A stretch of DNA of 64,000 nucleotides from assembly GCA_035998495.1 (NCBI GenBank), contig DASYHP010000098.1, forward strand, positions 1-64,000. The letters are read 5' to 3'. The notes under the pieces are model-generated. The model was not told where the DNA came from. It was given only the letters and a program-made list of their open reading frames with translations, and ran no database searches. Positions 25,334 through 33,713 of the stretch are shown in pieces. Made by a program: the position numbers and the translations under genes. Numbering within the stretch: position 1 is the first letter of the stretch; the number at the start of each line of letters is the position of its first letter. This stretch comes from Mesorhizobium_B sp035998495. Its GTDB lineage: Bacteria > Pseudomonadota > Alphaproteobacteria > Rhizobiales > Rhizobiaceae.

Positions 25334-25469
25334 GGCGCTGGGCTCCTCCCCAAGCCGCCCAAGGATTTGCCGGCGATGCTCGTCCAAGGGACGTTGCAAG
25401 CAGTGTCCGGGCATTTAAGCCAAACTTTACTCTAATGGTGCGAGTGTCGCGGCGGAGGCGGGAAGAACA

Positions 25470-25495
25470 GGAACCAAACCTTGCGGCGTGGAGTT
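25470..25495 (+). promoter_or_regulatory. Candidate general-stress (EcfG) promoter for the NepR-like gene
   Basis: GGAAC at 25470-25474 is followed after 17 bases by AGTT at 25492-25495. The consensus for alphaproteobacterial EcfG promoters is GGAAC-N16/17-CGTT, so nine of these bases fit with one mismatch. If used, transcription would start near 25503, favouring ATG 25526 over 25502 as the start of the downstream gene. EcfG control of nepR is common, which makes the position meaningful. Confidence 0.4.
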
Positions 25496-25501
25496 GGTCG
25501 G

Positions 25502-25729
25502 ATGGCAAACGAGGTATTCATCGTCATGAACAGGCAGGCGAATCCGCAGGAGCGGCTGTCCGCCAGCATTCGACGGGAAGCGGGGTCGGAGACGACCACG
25601 CGCTTCCTGCGCTCGTTGCCGATGTTCGCCGCCGTCGAGCCGCTGCCCACCTATTTCCGGCAGTTGCTGGAACGTCTCGACGCCCAGGAGCAGCGCAAGG
25701 CCGGGGCGCACTCGAAGGGCTCGCGGTGA
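25502..25729 (+). CDS. NepR-like anti-sigma factor
   Basis: A 75-residue (67 if started at ATG 25526) protein resembling NepR, the anti-sigma factor that holds the general-stress sigma EcfG inactive until phosphorylated PhyR titrates it away. The C-terminal helix LRSLPMFAAVEPLPTYFRQLLERLDAQEQ lines up with the NepR pattern LRxLYDxVVxEPIPDRLLxLLxQLDxAE. The N-terminus is polar, as in NepR. ATG 25502 has GGAG eight bases before it. Unlike typical loci, neither phyR nor ecfG is next to it here; its neighbours are grpE and the sulfate operon. The assignment rests on this short motif only. Confidence 0.55.
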   Translation: MANEVFIVMNRQANPQERLSASIRREAGSETTTRFLRSLPMFAAVEPLPTYFRQLLERLDAQEQRKAGAHSKGSR

Positions 25730-25736
25730 CGCGGGC

Positions 25737-26282
25737 TCAGGCCGGGCCCCCGCGCCCCTTCAAGCTCCGCCGCCAGGCGTAACCGCCCGCTTCCGGCGCG
25801 GGCGCGGCCGCGGGCTGGTAGGCGAGCGGCAAGCCACCGAGGCGGCCCTCTTCCAGCCTGCGAAGCAGCACGGGGTTCGACACCTCGAACTCGTCGAAGC
25901 CGACCCTGAGCATGTGCGCGAGTTGATCGACCAGCACCTGACCCGTGGCGCGCAGCCTTCCCCTGTAGTTGTGGCGCGAGCGCAAAAGCTCGGCCTTGGA
26001 GAAGCTGCGCCCGTCGCTGAAGACGGGAAAGGCGAGCGCGACCAGGGGCAGGCGCTCGAGGAAGGGCAGGAGCGGCTCGATCGCGTCCGCGGGCGCCAGC
26101 TCGACGCCCAGCCGGTTGTGCGCCGCGGCCCGCGCGTCCGGGTCGAGGGCGAGGAATGCGGCGAGCGGCAGGATGACCGGGCCGCCCGGCGCCGGCGGCT
26201 CAACCGAATCGGAATGCGTCCACGGGTCGTCCGCGAAGCCCTGCGGGGTCCACAGGCGGATCGGAGAGGGCTCGGCGGTCAT
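25737..26282 (-). CDS. DUF934 protein of the sulfate assimilation operon
   Basis: A 181-residue DUF934 protein, a family almost always found beside cysH/cysI in proteobacteria with unknown biochemical role. Recognisable parts are DARAAAHNRLGVELAPADAIEPLL, LPLVALAFPVFSDGRSFSKAELLRSRHNYRGRLRATGQVLVDQLAHMLRVGFDEFEV and the C-terminal aromatic/basic AYQP...YAWRRS. ATG 26282 is chosen as the family start; an in-frame ATG at 26324 would add 14 residues. It is the last gene of the operon, 66 bp after cysH. Confidence 0.85.
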   Translation of the reverse strand: MTAEPSPIRLWTPQGFADDPWTHSDSVEPPAPGGPVILPLAAFLALDPDARAAAHNRLGVELAPADAIEPLLPFLERLPLVALAFPVFSDGRSFSKAELLRSRHNYRGRLRATGQVLVDQLAHMLRVGFDEFEVSNPVLLRRLEEGRLGGLPLAYQPAAAPAPEAGGYAWRRSLKGRGGPA

Positions 26283-26348
26283 GGGCGTTCTCGCTGCGAG
26301 GAGGGCGGCCGTCGGGGCCCGCAAGGGGGCCCGGCGCGGCCCATCGCA

Positions 26349-27098
26349 TCACAGCGAGGCGTCCGTCAAGGAGCGGTCGAGGCCGCTCAGGTGGATGCCG
26401 CACTCGGTCTTGGCGACGCCGGCCCAGCGGCCGGAGCGCGCATCCTCGCCGGCCTGCACGGGCCGGGTGCAGGGAAAGCAGCCGATCGACAGATAGCCGT
26501 AAGGCACGAGCGGATTGGTCCGCAGCGAGTGGGTGCGCATGTAATCCGCCAGATCGCCCGTCGTCCACCGCGCCAGAGGGTTGACCCGGACGCGGGCGCC
26601 CACGGGCTCGAACGCGCCGAGGGCTTTGCGCGTGGCGGCCTGGAAGCGCTTCCGGCCGGTGAACCAGGCGCGAAACGGCAGAAGCGCGCGCGCCATCGGC
26701 TCCACCTTCCGAACACCGCAGCAGGCATCCACATCGGAGGCGTGGAGCGTGCCGTCGGGATCGATGCGGGCGAGCGCGAGCGGGTCGGGCGCGACCGAGC
26801 GCACGCCGGTCAGGCCGAGATCGGCGATCAGCGCGTCCCGGTACTGCAGCGTTTCCCCGAAATGCTGGCCGGTGTCGAGAAAGACGACGGGCAGATGCCG
26901 GTTGATCCGCGCGATCATGTGCAGGAGCACGACCGAGTCGGCGCCGAACGAGGACACGGCCGCGACGCCGCCGGGGAAGAGCTCTTCCGCGCAAAGCCGG
27001 ATGATCTCCTGGGGCGACGCCCCGCCATGCAGAGCCTCGAGGCTCTCCGCTTCGCCGAGCGCTTCCGAGGCCTCAAGCCGCCCTGGCTTCGCTTCCAT
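26349..27098 (-). CDS. cysH: Adenylyl-sulfate (APS/PAPS) reductase
   Basis: CysH (249 residues) reduces activated sulfate to sulfite using thioredoxin. The nucleotide-binding start is AAVSSFGADSVVLLHMIA, followed by VVFLDTGQHFGETLQYRD. The cysteine pairs DACCGVRKVEP and GCFPCTRPV ligate a 4Fe-4S cluster, which marks the APS-reducing subgroup instead of the cluster-free PAPS reductase of E. coli. The catalytic Cys lies in TECGIHL near the C-terminus. It overlaps the end of cysI by 26 bp. Confidence 0.93.
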   Translation of the reverse strand: MEAKPGRLEASEALGEAESLEALHGGASPQEIIRLCAEELFPGGVAAVSSFGADSVVLLHMIARINRHLPVVFLDTGQHFGETLQYRDALIADLGLTGVRSVAPDPLALARIDPDGTLHASDVDACCGVRKVEPMARALLPFRAWFTGRKRFQAATRKALGAFEPVGARVRVNPLARWTTGDLADYMRTHSLRTNPLVPYGYLSIGCFPCTRPVQAGEDARSGRWAGVAKTECGIHLSGLDRSLTDASL

Positions 27099-28749
27099 AG
27101 AGCGCCTCCTTGAAAGGGGCCGCGCCCACTCGGCGGTAAGCGTCGATGAACCGCTCGGACGGGTCCTTTCGGAGACCCAGATAGGTGTCCACGACAGTTT
27201 CGATGGCGTCGGTCAGCTCTTCGGGCGCGAAGCCGCGGCCGACGATCTCGCCGATGGAGGTTTCCTCGTCGCCCGAGCCGCCCAGCGTGACCTGGTAGAG
27301 CTCGGCGCCCTTCTTCTCCACGCCCAGGATGCCGATATGGCCGACATGGTGGTGGCCGCAGGCGTTGATGCAGCCCGAGATCTTGAGCTTCAGCTCGCCG
27401 ATCTCGCGCTGCCGCTCAAGGCTCGCGAAGCGGCGGGAAATGTCCTGCGCCACAGGGATCGAGCGGGCGTTGGCGAGCGCGCAATAGTCGAGGCCGGGGC
27501 AGGCGATGATGTCGGTGATGAGCCCGGCATTGGCGGTGTGCAGGCCGGCTTCGACAAGCCGGTCATAGACGCGCTTCAAATCGGCGCGCGCGACATGCGG
27601 CAGGATGAGGTTCTGCTCATGGGAAACGCGGATCTCGTCGAAGGCGAGGGTTTCGGCCAAGTCCGCCACCAAGTCCATCTGCCGATCGGTGGCGTCGCCC
27701 GGCGCCTCGCCGATGCCTTTCAGCGAGATCGTGACGGAGGCGTAGTCCGGATGGCGGTGGGTGGAGACGTTCTGGGTGAGCCATTCGGAAAAGGCGCGGC
27801 TGTCGAGACGCGCGAGCTTCAGCGCCTCGTCGCCCTCGGGCCGCGCGGGCAGCGGCGGCAGGGCGAAATAGCGGGCGATCGCGTCGATGTCGCTCTGGGG
27901 CAGAGTGAGCTCGCCGTCCCTCAAATGCGCCCACTCGGCCTCCACCAGGCGGGTGAACTCTTCGACGCCCGTCTCGTGGACGAGGATCTTGATGCGCGCC
28001 TTGAACTTGTTGTCGCGCCGCCCGTAAAGGTTGTACACGCGCATGACGGCGGTCGTGTAGGAGAGCAGGTGCTCCTCGGGCAAGAAGTCCTTGATCTTCT
28101 TGGCCACCATGGGCGTGCGGCCCTGGCCCCCGCCGACATAGACGGCGAAGCCGAGCTGGCCTGACGCGTCCTTCTTCAGATGCAAGCCGATGTCGTGGAC
28201 CTGGATGGCCGCGCGGTCGCGCTCCGCCCCCGTCACCGCGATCTTGAACTTTCGCGGGAGATAGGAGAACTCGGGATGCACCGACGACCACTGCCGGAGG
28301 ATTTCCGCGTAAGGACGCGGGTCGGCCGCCTCGTCGGCGGCGGCGCCGGCGAAATGGTCGGCGGTGACGTTGCGGATGCAGTTGCCGGAGGTCTGGATCG
28401 CGTGCATCTCGACCGAGGCGAGGTCACGCAGGATCGCCGGAATGTCGGACAAGGCCGGCCAGTTGAACTGGATGTTCTGCCGCGTGGTGAAGTGGCCATA
28501 GCCCTTGTCGTAGGTGCGGGCGATATGCGCGAGCATGCGAAGCTGCCGGGACGACAGCGTGCCGTAGGGAACGGCGATGCGCAGCATATAAGCGTGGAGC
28601 TGGAGATAGACGCCGTTCATGAGGCGCAGGGGCCGGAACTGCTCTTCCGTCAGCTCGCCCGACAGCCGCCGGGACACCTGGTCGGCGAACTGTTCCGTCC
28701 GGGCCTGGACGAAGGCGTGGTCGAACTCGTCATATCGATACATGGCCAT
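27073..28749 (-). CDS. cysI: Sulfite reductase hemoprotein (nitrite/sulfite reductase family)
   Basis: The 558-residue siroheme/4Fe-4S reductase of assimilatory sulfate reduction, converting sulfite to sulfide. It has the two-fold ferredoxin-like repeats (YLQLHAYMLRIAVPYGTLSSRQLRMLAHIA, HFTTRQNIQFNWPALSDIP) and siroheme-binding TSGNCIRNVTADHFAG. The cluster cysteines lie in ACPGLDYCALANARS and KISGCINACGHHHVGHIGILG. It is longer and organised differently from ferredoxin NirA but fits the CysI group that works with a separate electron donor; no cysJ flavoprotein is adjacent. ATG 28743 is an equally likely start. It overlaps DUF2849 by 20 bp. Confidence 0.92.
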   Translation of the reverse strand: MAMYRYDEFDHAFVQARTEQFADQVSRRLSGELTEEQFRPLRLMNGVYLQLHAYMLRIAVPYGTLSSRQLRMLAHIARTYDKGYGHFTTRQNIQFNWPALSDIPAILRDLASVEMHAIQTSGNCIRNVTADHFAGAAADEAADPRPYAEILRQWSSVHPEFSYLPRKFKIAVTGAERDRAAIQVHDIGLHLKKDASGQLGFAVYVGGGQGRTPMVAKKIKDFLPEEHLLSYTTAVMRVYNLYGRRDNKFKARIKILVHETGVEEFTRLVEAEWAHLRDGELTLPQSDIDAIARYFALPPLPARPEGDEALKLARLDSRAFSEWLTQNVSTHRHPDYASVTISLKGIGEAPGDATDRQMDLVADLAETLAFDEIRVSHEQNLILPHVARADLKRVYDRLVEAGLHTANAGLITDIIACPGLDYCALANARSIPVAQDISRRFASLERQREIGELKLKISGCINACGHHHVGHIGILGVEKKGAELYQVTLGGSGDEETSIGEIVGRGFAPEELTDAIETVVDTYLGLRKDPSERFIDAYRRVGAAPFKEALYGSEARAA

Positions 28750-29068
28750 CTCCTGGGGCGTCTCCCCCTTCGAGCAGGACGGGCTCGGCCTGCTTGCCGA
28801 GATCGGTTCGGTTCGTCGGGCCCGCGGCCCGGATCTTCTCGCGCAGGCGCAGCGGCGCGAAGCGGCCGTCCTCGATGGCGATATCGATCAGGTTGACGTC
28901 GATCACCGCGTTGCGGGCGATGCCGTCCTGGCCGATGGCGTCCAACCGCGCCTCCTCGTCCTTGCCCTCGGCAGGCGTCGCGCCCTCGATGCGCTCGATC
29001 CAGCCGAGATCGTCGGACCACCAGACGGCCTCGCCGTCGCCAAGGCGGTTGGCGGTGAGAAGCTTCAT
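28730..29068 (-). CDS. DUF2849 protein of the sulfate assimilation operon
   Basis: A 112-residue DUF2849 protein, a small family regularly encoded between cysG and cysI in alphaproteobacteria. It begins KLLTANRLGDGEAVWWSDDLGWIERIEGA and continues DGIARNAVIDVNLIDIAIEDGRFAPLRLREKIRAAGPTNR. Function is unknown; conserved context suggests a role in sulfite reductase maturation or electron supply. It overlaps cysG by four bases and cysI by about 20. Confidence 0.85.
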   Translation of the reverse strand: MKLLTANRLGDGEAVWWSDDLGWIERIEGATPAEGKDEEARLDAIGQDGIARNAVIDVNLIDIAIEDGRFAPLRLREKIRAAGPTNRTDLGKQAEPVLLEGGDAPGDGHVSI

Positions 29069-30522
29069 GCAAAGGCCTCCTCGGGCGCGGCGGGCGCCGG
29101 GCGGATGGCGGCGAGGGCCAAGGAGCGGGACAGATTGGCCCCGGCCACGGCATCGCCGATCACCGTCATCACGGGACCGTCGAGATCTTCGCGCGCGGCG
29201 AGGCTTGGCAGGTCGGCCAGCGTGCCGTGGAACAACTTCTTCGCGGGGCGGCTCGCGTTCTCGGCCACGGCGACCGCCGTGTCGGGCGGCAGCCCCGCCT
29301 CGATCAGGCGGGCGGCGACCTCGGCCGCGACCGAGCGGCCCATATAGACGGCGACGGTGGCGCCAGCGACCGCGAGCCGCGCCCAGTCGGGGAGCGATGC
29401 GCCGTGCAGGTCGTGGCCGGTGGTGAAGACGAGCGAGGAGGAAACGCCGCGCAGCGTGAGCGGCAGCTCGAAATCGGCGGCGGCCGCGAGCGCCGCCGTG
29501 ACGCCGGGCACGACTTCATAGGAGATTTTCGCGTCGCGCAGCGCCTGCATCTCCTCGCCGGCGCGGCCGAACACCAGCGGGTCGCCGGATTTGAGCCGCA
29601 CCACGCGTTTTCCCCCGCGCGCCAGCGAGACAAGGAGGTCGTTGATCTCCGCCTGGCTTTTCGTGTGGCAGCCCTTGCGCTTGCCCACGGGGAGCCGCTC
29701 GGCGTCGCGCCGGCCCATGGACACGACCGCCTCGGGGACGAGCGCGTCATGCACGATCACATCCGCCTCCATCAGCAGGCGCTGGGCGCGCAGCGTGAGC
29801 AGGTCTTCCGCGCCGGGGCCGGCCCCCACCAGCGCGACATGGCCCTTTTTCGCGAGGCGCTGCGCCATGAGGGCCTCGGCCGCTTCTCGCGCCTCGTCGG
29901 CATGGCCGATCTCCATGAGGCGCGCCGGCTCGCCGGAAAAGAACTCGCCCCAGAAGCGGCGTCGCGCCCAGCCGCGGGGAACCAGATGCTCCACCTTGGC
30001 CCGGAGCGAGGCGGCGAGGCTCGCCAGCAGGCCGAGCGAGGGCGGCAGCATCCGGTCGATTTTTCCCCGGATCATCTGGGCGAGCACGGGGCCGGCCCCT
30101 TCCGTCCCGACCGCCACCGCCACCGGCGCGCGGTTGACGAGGGCCGGGGTGAAGAAATCGCAGATCTCGGGGCGGTCCACGCAATTGACGGGCACACCCG
30201 CCTCATGCGCGGCCTCCGCCACCGCGCGGTCCGAAACCTCGTCGCCGGTGGCGCCGAAGGCGAGCACGGCGTCCGCCAGATGTTCCCGCACGAAGGGCGC
30301 CTCAACCAGCTCAGCACCGTTGGCCTCGGCCCAGGCGCGAAGCTCGGATTCCGGCTCCGCCGCCACGAGGCGCAGGCGCGCGCTGGACTGGGCGAGAAGC
30401 CGCGCCTTGGCCAGCGCCTCGTCGCCGGAGCCCACGATCACGACCGTGCGGCCCCTGACCTTCACGAAGAAGGGGAAGGCGTCGAGCTTGGGCGAGGGCG
30501 GCAGGGGAGACGGCAAGGGCAT
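29065..30522 (-). CDS. cysG: Siroheme synthase (multifunctional CysG)
   Basis: A 485-residue fusion that makes siroheme from uroporphyrinogen III. The N-terminal precorrin-2 dehydrogenase/ferrochelatase part shows VVIVGSGDEALAKARLL and CVDRPEICDFFTPALVNRAPVAVAVGTEGAGPVLAQMIRGKIDRMLP. The C-terminal SAM uroporphyrinogen methyltransferase shows VALVGAGPGAEDLLTLRAQRLLMEADVIVHDALV, KRKGCHTKSQAEINDLLV, VVRLKSGDPLVFGRAGEEM and TLRGVSSSLVFTTGH. It is first in the cysG-DUF2849-cysI-cysH-DUF934 operon and supplies the sulfite reductase cofactor. No upstream riboswitch or obvious CysB-type site was identified. Confidence 0.95.
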   Translation of the reverse strand: MPLPSPLPPSPKLDAFPFFVKVRGRTVVIVGSGDEALAKARLLAQSSARLRLVAAEPESELRAWAEANGAELVEAPFVREHLADAVLAFGATGDEVSDRAVAEAAHEAGVPVNCVDRPEICDFFTPALVNRAPVAVAVGTEGAGPVLAQMIRGKIDRMLPPSLGLLASLAASLRAKVEHLVPRGWARRRFWGEFFSGEPARLMEIGHADEAREAAEALMAQRLAKKGHVALVGAGPGAEDLLTLRAQRLLMEADVIVHDALVPEAVVSMGRRDAERLPVGKRKGCHTKSQAEINDLLVSLARGGKRVVRLKSGDPLVFGRAGEEMQALRDAKISYEVVPGVTAALAAAADFELPLTLRGVSSSLVFTTGHDLHGASLPDWARLAVAGATVAVYMGRSVAAEVAARLIEAGLPPDTAVAVAENASRPAKKLFHGTLADLPSLAAREDLDGPVMTVIGDAVAGANLSRSLALAAIRPAPAAPEEAFA

Positions 30523-30689
30523 GATCCTCGGAAACGAGGAAAATACCGGCCGCCGTGGTCGGCCAGAAGGAACCGGCTCGCCCGTTCAGGCGGAGGCGGC
30601 AACCGCTTTTCTGTGCCCGGTGGGGATCGGAGAATGAAATTCCAGCCGCGGACGTCTGCCCGTCCGAAGTCCCTAGCGGGCTCTCGCCG

Positions 30690-32810
30690 TTATTGCCCGA
30701 GAATGATGTCCATGAGCGTGGTCTCGCTCTTCCGCGGCGCGCCGACCTCGGCCGGCGGGCGCGGGGCGCGGGCTGTGGAGACGGGGCGCGCGTCGAGCGC
30801 GGACGGCATGTCGAGCGTGGCCATCGGGGCGGCTTCGTTTCCCGGCTGCGGAGCGGGAGCCGCGTCGGCGCCGGGCAGCGGCTTGGTGGCAACGCCCTCA
30901 TGCGCGGCCTCCATGAACGCTTTCCAGGCGAGCGTGGGCAGCGAGCCGCCGGTGACGTCGCCCATCGGCGCGCCGTCGTCATTGCCGAACCAGACGCCGG
31001 CCGTGAGGCTCGCCGTGTAGCCCACGAACCAGGCGTCGCGCGCGTTCTGCGTGGTGCCGGTCTTGCCGCCGGCGGGCCGGCCGATCGCCGCCTTGCGGCC
31101 CGAGCCGGAGCGGATGGTTTCCGCCATCATGCGGTTCATCTGGCCTAAGGCCTCGGCCGAGACCACGCGCCGCGCTCCCTGGGGCTTGCGCTCGTAAAGC
31201 ACTTTCCCGCCGGGCGTGGTGACGCGCGTGACCGTGTGGATTTCGGGCCGAAAGCCGCCATTCGCGAAGGGCACATAGGCCGCCGTCAGCTCGAGCGGCG
31301 TGACCTCGGCCGTGCCGAGCGCGATGGACGCGTTGGCGGGCAGGTCCGAAACGATGCCGAGCCGATGGGCGGTGCTCACGACCGCTTTGGGGCCCGTTTC
31401 GGCCATCAGCCGCGCGGCGACCGAGTTGAGCGAACGGGCGAGCGCCGCCGTCAGCGTGACGGGGCCGAAATACTCGCCCTTGTGGTTCTCGGGCCGCCAT
31501 TTGCCGATTCTGACCGGCGCGTCCTCCCGCACGGTGCCGGGCGTCAGCCCCTTTTCGAGGGCGCCGAGGAACAGGAAGGGCTTGAAGGCGGAGCCCGGCT
31601 GGCGCTTGGCATGGCTTGCGCGGTCGAAAGGGCTCCTGCCGTAATCCGCCCCGCCCACCAGCGCGCGCACGGCGCCGTCATTGGCGATGGCGACCAGCGC
31701 GCCCTGCGAGACGTTCAGCTTCCTGCCTTCTTCGCGCAGCAGCCCGCCGACCGCCTCCTCGGCGGCCTCCTGCCAATCCCGGTCGACCGTGGTCTCGACG
31801 ACCACGTCCGCGCGCACGTCGCCGATCAGCGCGGGCAGCGCGTCCATCACGCGGTCGGCCACATAGTGCTCGGACCCGGTCCAGGTGGCGGGCGCGTCGA
31901 TTTCCGGGCCGGCGATGGCCCCGGCCATCATGCGGTCGCCGATGAAGCCCTGTTCGCGCATGGCTTCGAGGACCAGTTGGGCGCGCTCCTCCGCCGCTTG
32001 CGGATCGCGCGCGGGCGACAGGCGCGAGGGCGCCTTCAGAAGCCCCGCGAGGAGGGCGGCCTCGCGCAGGTCCACCTCGCGCGCGCTCTTGCCGAAATAG
32101 CGCCGCGCCGCCGCCTCCGCGCCATAGGCGCCCGAGCCGAAATAAACGCGGTTCAGATACATCTCCAGGATCTGGTCCTTGGAGAACTCGTGCTCGAGCC
32201 AGAAGGCGAGCAGCACCTCCTGCACCTTGCGCTCCAAGGTGCGCTCGGGCTCCAGAAACAGGTTCTTCGCGAGCTGCTGGGTGATGGTGGAGCCGCCCTG
32301 GGCGACGCGGCCTTGCGTCAGGTTCTCGATCAGCGCCCGGGCGAGGCCCAGGGGATCGACGCCCCAATGCGAGCGAAAGCGGCGATCCTCGATGGCGACC
32401 ACGGCCTGCGCGAGGTAAGGGGACATGGCCGACAGCGGCAGGGCCTCGCCGCCCATCACGCCGCGATTGGCGAGAAGCGTTCCGTCGCGGGCCAGGATCT
32501 TCACGTTGGGCGGCCGGTCGGGCACGGCCCAGGTGTGGGCCGACGGCATCTTCGCGCCATAGAAGGCGACCAGAACGCCGGCGGCGATGACGCCCCAAAG
32601 GGAGAACACCACGCCCCAATAGCCGAGCCGGAAGAAGGCGCGGAACAGGAAGCCGCGGCGCTTGGGCTTTCGGCCCCGCGCGCCCTTCCTGCCGCGGCCG
32701 CGTCCCTTGTCGTGCGCCACCATCCGGTCCTCCGCGCGCACCGATGGCATGGCGCCGGGCGCGCCGGCAAAGCTCGGCTCGATCCGCGCGCCCGCCTTCT
32801 TGCCTGCCAT
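30690..32810 (-). CDS. Class A penicillin-binding protein (PBP1A family)
   Basis: A 706-residue bifunctional peptidoglycan synthase. Basic cytoplasmic tail (KGARGRKPKRRG), one transmembrane helix at about 58-80, GT51 glycosyltransferase with VVAIEDRRFRSHWGVDPLGLARA and QGGSTITQQLAKNLFLEPERT, then transpeptidase with SxxK nucleophile in KRQPGSAFKPFLFLG, SxN in SLNSVAAR and KTGTT. The Ala/Pro-rich C-terminal ~70 residues are probably disordered. It is shorter than classical PBP1A (no OB insertion) and resembles the small PBP1A/PBP1C-like proteins of alphaproteobacteria. It appears to be transcribed alone, toward the cys operon. Confidence 0.93.
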   Translation of the reverse strand: MAGKKAGARIEPSFAGAPGAMPSVRAEDRMVAHDKGRGRGRKGARGRKPKRRGFLFRAFFRLGYWGVVFSLWGVIAAGVLVAFYGAKMPSAHTWAVPDRPPNVKILARDGTLLANRGVMGGEALPLSAMSPYLAQAVVAIEDRRFRSHWGVDPLGLARALIENLTQGRVAQGGSTITQQLAKNLFLEPERTLERKVQEVLLAFWLEHEFSKDQILEMYLNRVYFGSGAYGAEAAARRYFGKSAREVDLREAALLAGLLKAPSRLSPARDPQAAEERAQLVLEAMREQGFIGDRMMAGAIAGPEIDAPATWTGSEHYVADRVMDALPALIGDVRADVVVETTVDRDWQEAAEEAVGGLLREEGRKLNVSQGALVAIANDGAVRALVGGADYGRSPFDRASHAKRQPGSAFKPFLFLGALEKGLTPGTVREDAPVRIGKWRPENHKGEYFGPVTLTAALARSLNSVAARLMAETGPKAVVSTAHRLGIVSDLPANASIALGTAEVTPLELTAAYVPFANGGFRPEIHTVTRVTTPGGKVLYERKPQGARRVVSAEALGQMNRMMAETIRSGSGRKAAIGRPAGGKTGTTQNARDAWFVGYTASLTAGVWFGNDDGAPMGDVTGGSLPTLAWKAFMEAAHEGVATKPLPGADAAPAPQPGNEAAPMATLDMPSALDARPVSTARAPRPPAEVGAPRKSETTLMDIILGQ

Positions 32811-32929
32811 GCCCCGCTGCCCCCGACTCTGAAAGCGCGTGGCCCCCGGCGCGAGGATAGAGGGGGTGGTTTAAGCGGGTGTTACCGGCGGTTGGAGCGT
32901 TCAGGGACGCAGACGTGGAGCGGGGTGCT

Positions 32930-33301
32930 TCAGGCCCGCGTCAGTTCGTATGGCGTGATGAGCGCCTCGGCGGGTATGCCCCAGTCACGGTGGAGCTTGT
33001 AGGCCATTTCTATCGTCAGCGCGCGCCGGCGATTGAGGATTTCCGACGCGCGCGAAGGGGAGCCGAGCAGCGCCGCGAGATCCTTCTGGTTGCGGCCGGT
33101 CATCTCCATATGGGTCTTGAGGATGTCCACGGGATCGGCGGCATCGAGGGGGAGGTGCTCGCGCTCATAGGCATCGACGAGAGTCGCCAGGATGTCGAGC
33201 ACGCGGCCGTCTCGCGAATGGGCATCGGCGCCCCACAGCTTCTCGATGAGGGTGAGCGCGCGTCGGTGATCCTCGGGGGTGACGATCGGACGGATGTCCA
33301 T
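32930..33301 (-). CDS. higA: HigA-type antitoxin, HTH domain
   Basis: A 123-residue antitoxin of the HigA type encoded after its toxin. The C-terminal Xre-like helix-turn-helix is visible as EMTGRNQKDLAALLGSPSRASEILNRRRALTIEMAYKLHRDWGIPAEALI. The N-terminal ~60 residues (RALTLIEKLWGADAHSRDGRVLDILATLVDAYEREH) form the toxin-binding helices of this subgroup. ATG 33301 is chosen since the toxin gene ends at 33312 and homology begins there. With the toxin it forms an autoregulated pair; the palindrome upstream of higB is the likely operator. Confidence 0.88.
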   Translation of the reverse strand: MDIRPIVTPEDHRRALTLIEKLWGADAHSRDGRVLDILATLVDAYEREHLPLDAADPVDILKTHMEMTGRNQKDLAALLGSPSRASEILNRRRALTIEMAYKLHRDWGIPAEALITPYELTRA

Positions 33302-33311
33302 CTGCTTCCTC

Positions 33312-33614
33312 CTAGAAGTGGGAGACCGTGAGGGCATCCACCCGATCATATTCGGCGTGGGTGCCGATGAACTTCACGAAGGCGATCTGCCGACCGAAGT
33401 CGAACGCGACGATCAGGCGGTAGTCGCCGCCCGAAACTTCGAAGCGGACCCGCTCGCCGTTCAAGGCCTTCGCCTTGGAGAAAACAGAGACGACGTCCTG
33501 CGGGGAGCGCCACGCCGCCGCGGCCGCGATTCTGACCCAGTGCTGGAGCGAAGCTCTCGTCTCGGGATGCCTTTCCCAAAAATCCGCCAAAGTGCCGCGA
33601 GCGATGATCCGCAA
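33312..33614 (-). CDS. higB: HigB-type mRNA interferase toxin
   Basis: A 100-residue RelE/HigB-superfamily toxin (HigB_toxin group) that cleaves mRNA on the ribosome. It reads RIIARGTLADFWERHPETRASLQHWVRIAAAAAWRSPQDVV, then RVRFEVSGGDYRLIVAFDFGRQIAFVKFIGTHAEYDRVDAL, closely following the family plan with H/Y/D residues near the C-terminus. The start is TTG 33614: family members begin M-R-I-I, and the nearby ATG at 33628 is out of frame. GAAGAG ahead of it serves as ribosome binding site. It lies ten bases upstream of higA, the toxin-first order of higBA. Confidence 0.88.
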   Translation of the reverse strand: MRIIARGTLADFWERHPETRASLQHWVRIAAAAAWRSPQDVVSVFSKAKALNGERVRFEVSGGDYRLIVAFDFGRQIAFVKFIGTHAEYDRVDALTVSHF

Positions 33615-33629
33615 TAGGCGCTCTTCATC

Positions 33630-33670
33630 TTCCCAATTTGGGAAAATAACACACTGTCGCTGGAACGCAA
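33630..33670 (-). promoter_or_regulatory. higBA promoter and autoregulatory operator
   Basis: A perfect 15-bp palindrome, TTCCCAA-N-TTGGGAA, occupies 33630-33644, only 15 bases ahead of the higB start. On the minus strand a -35-like TTGCGT (33670-33665) and -10-like TATTTT (33648-33643) lie 16 bp apart, with the -10 overlapping the palindrome. HigA-type antitoxins repress by binding a dyad at the promoter, so the arrangement matches conditional autoregulation. Confidence 0.75.
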
Positions 33671-33713
33671 TTGGCGGCGAGCCGCACATGGCCCGAGGCA
33701 AGCTGATCCAAGA

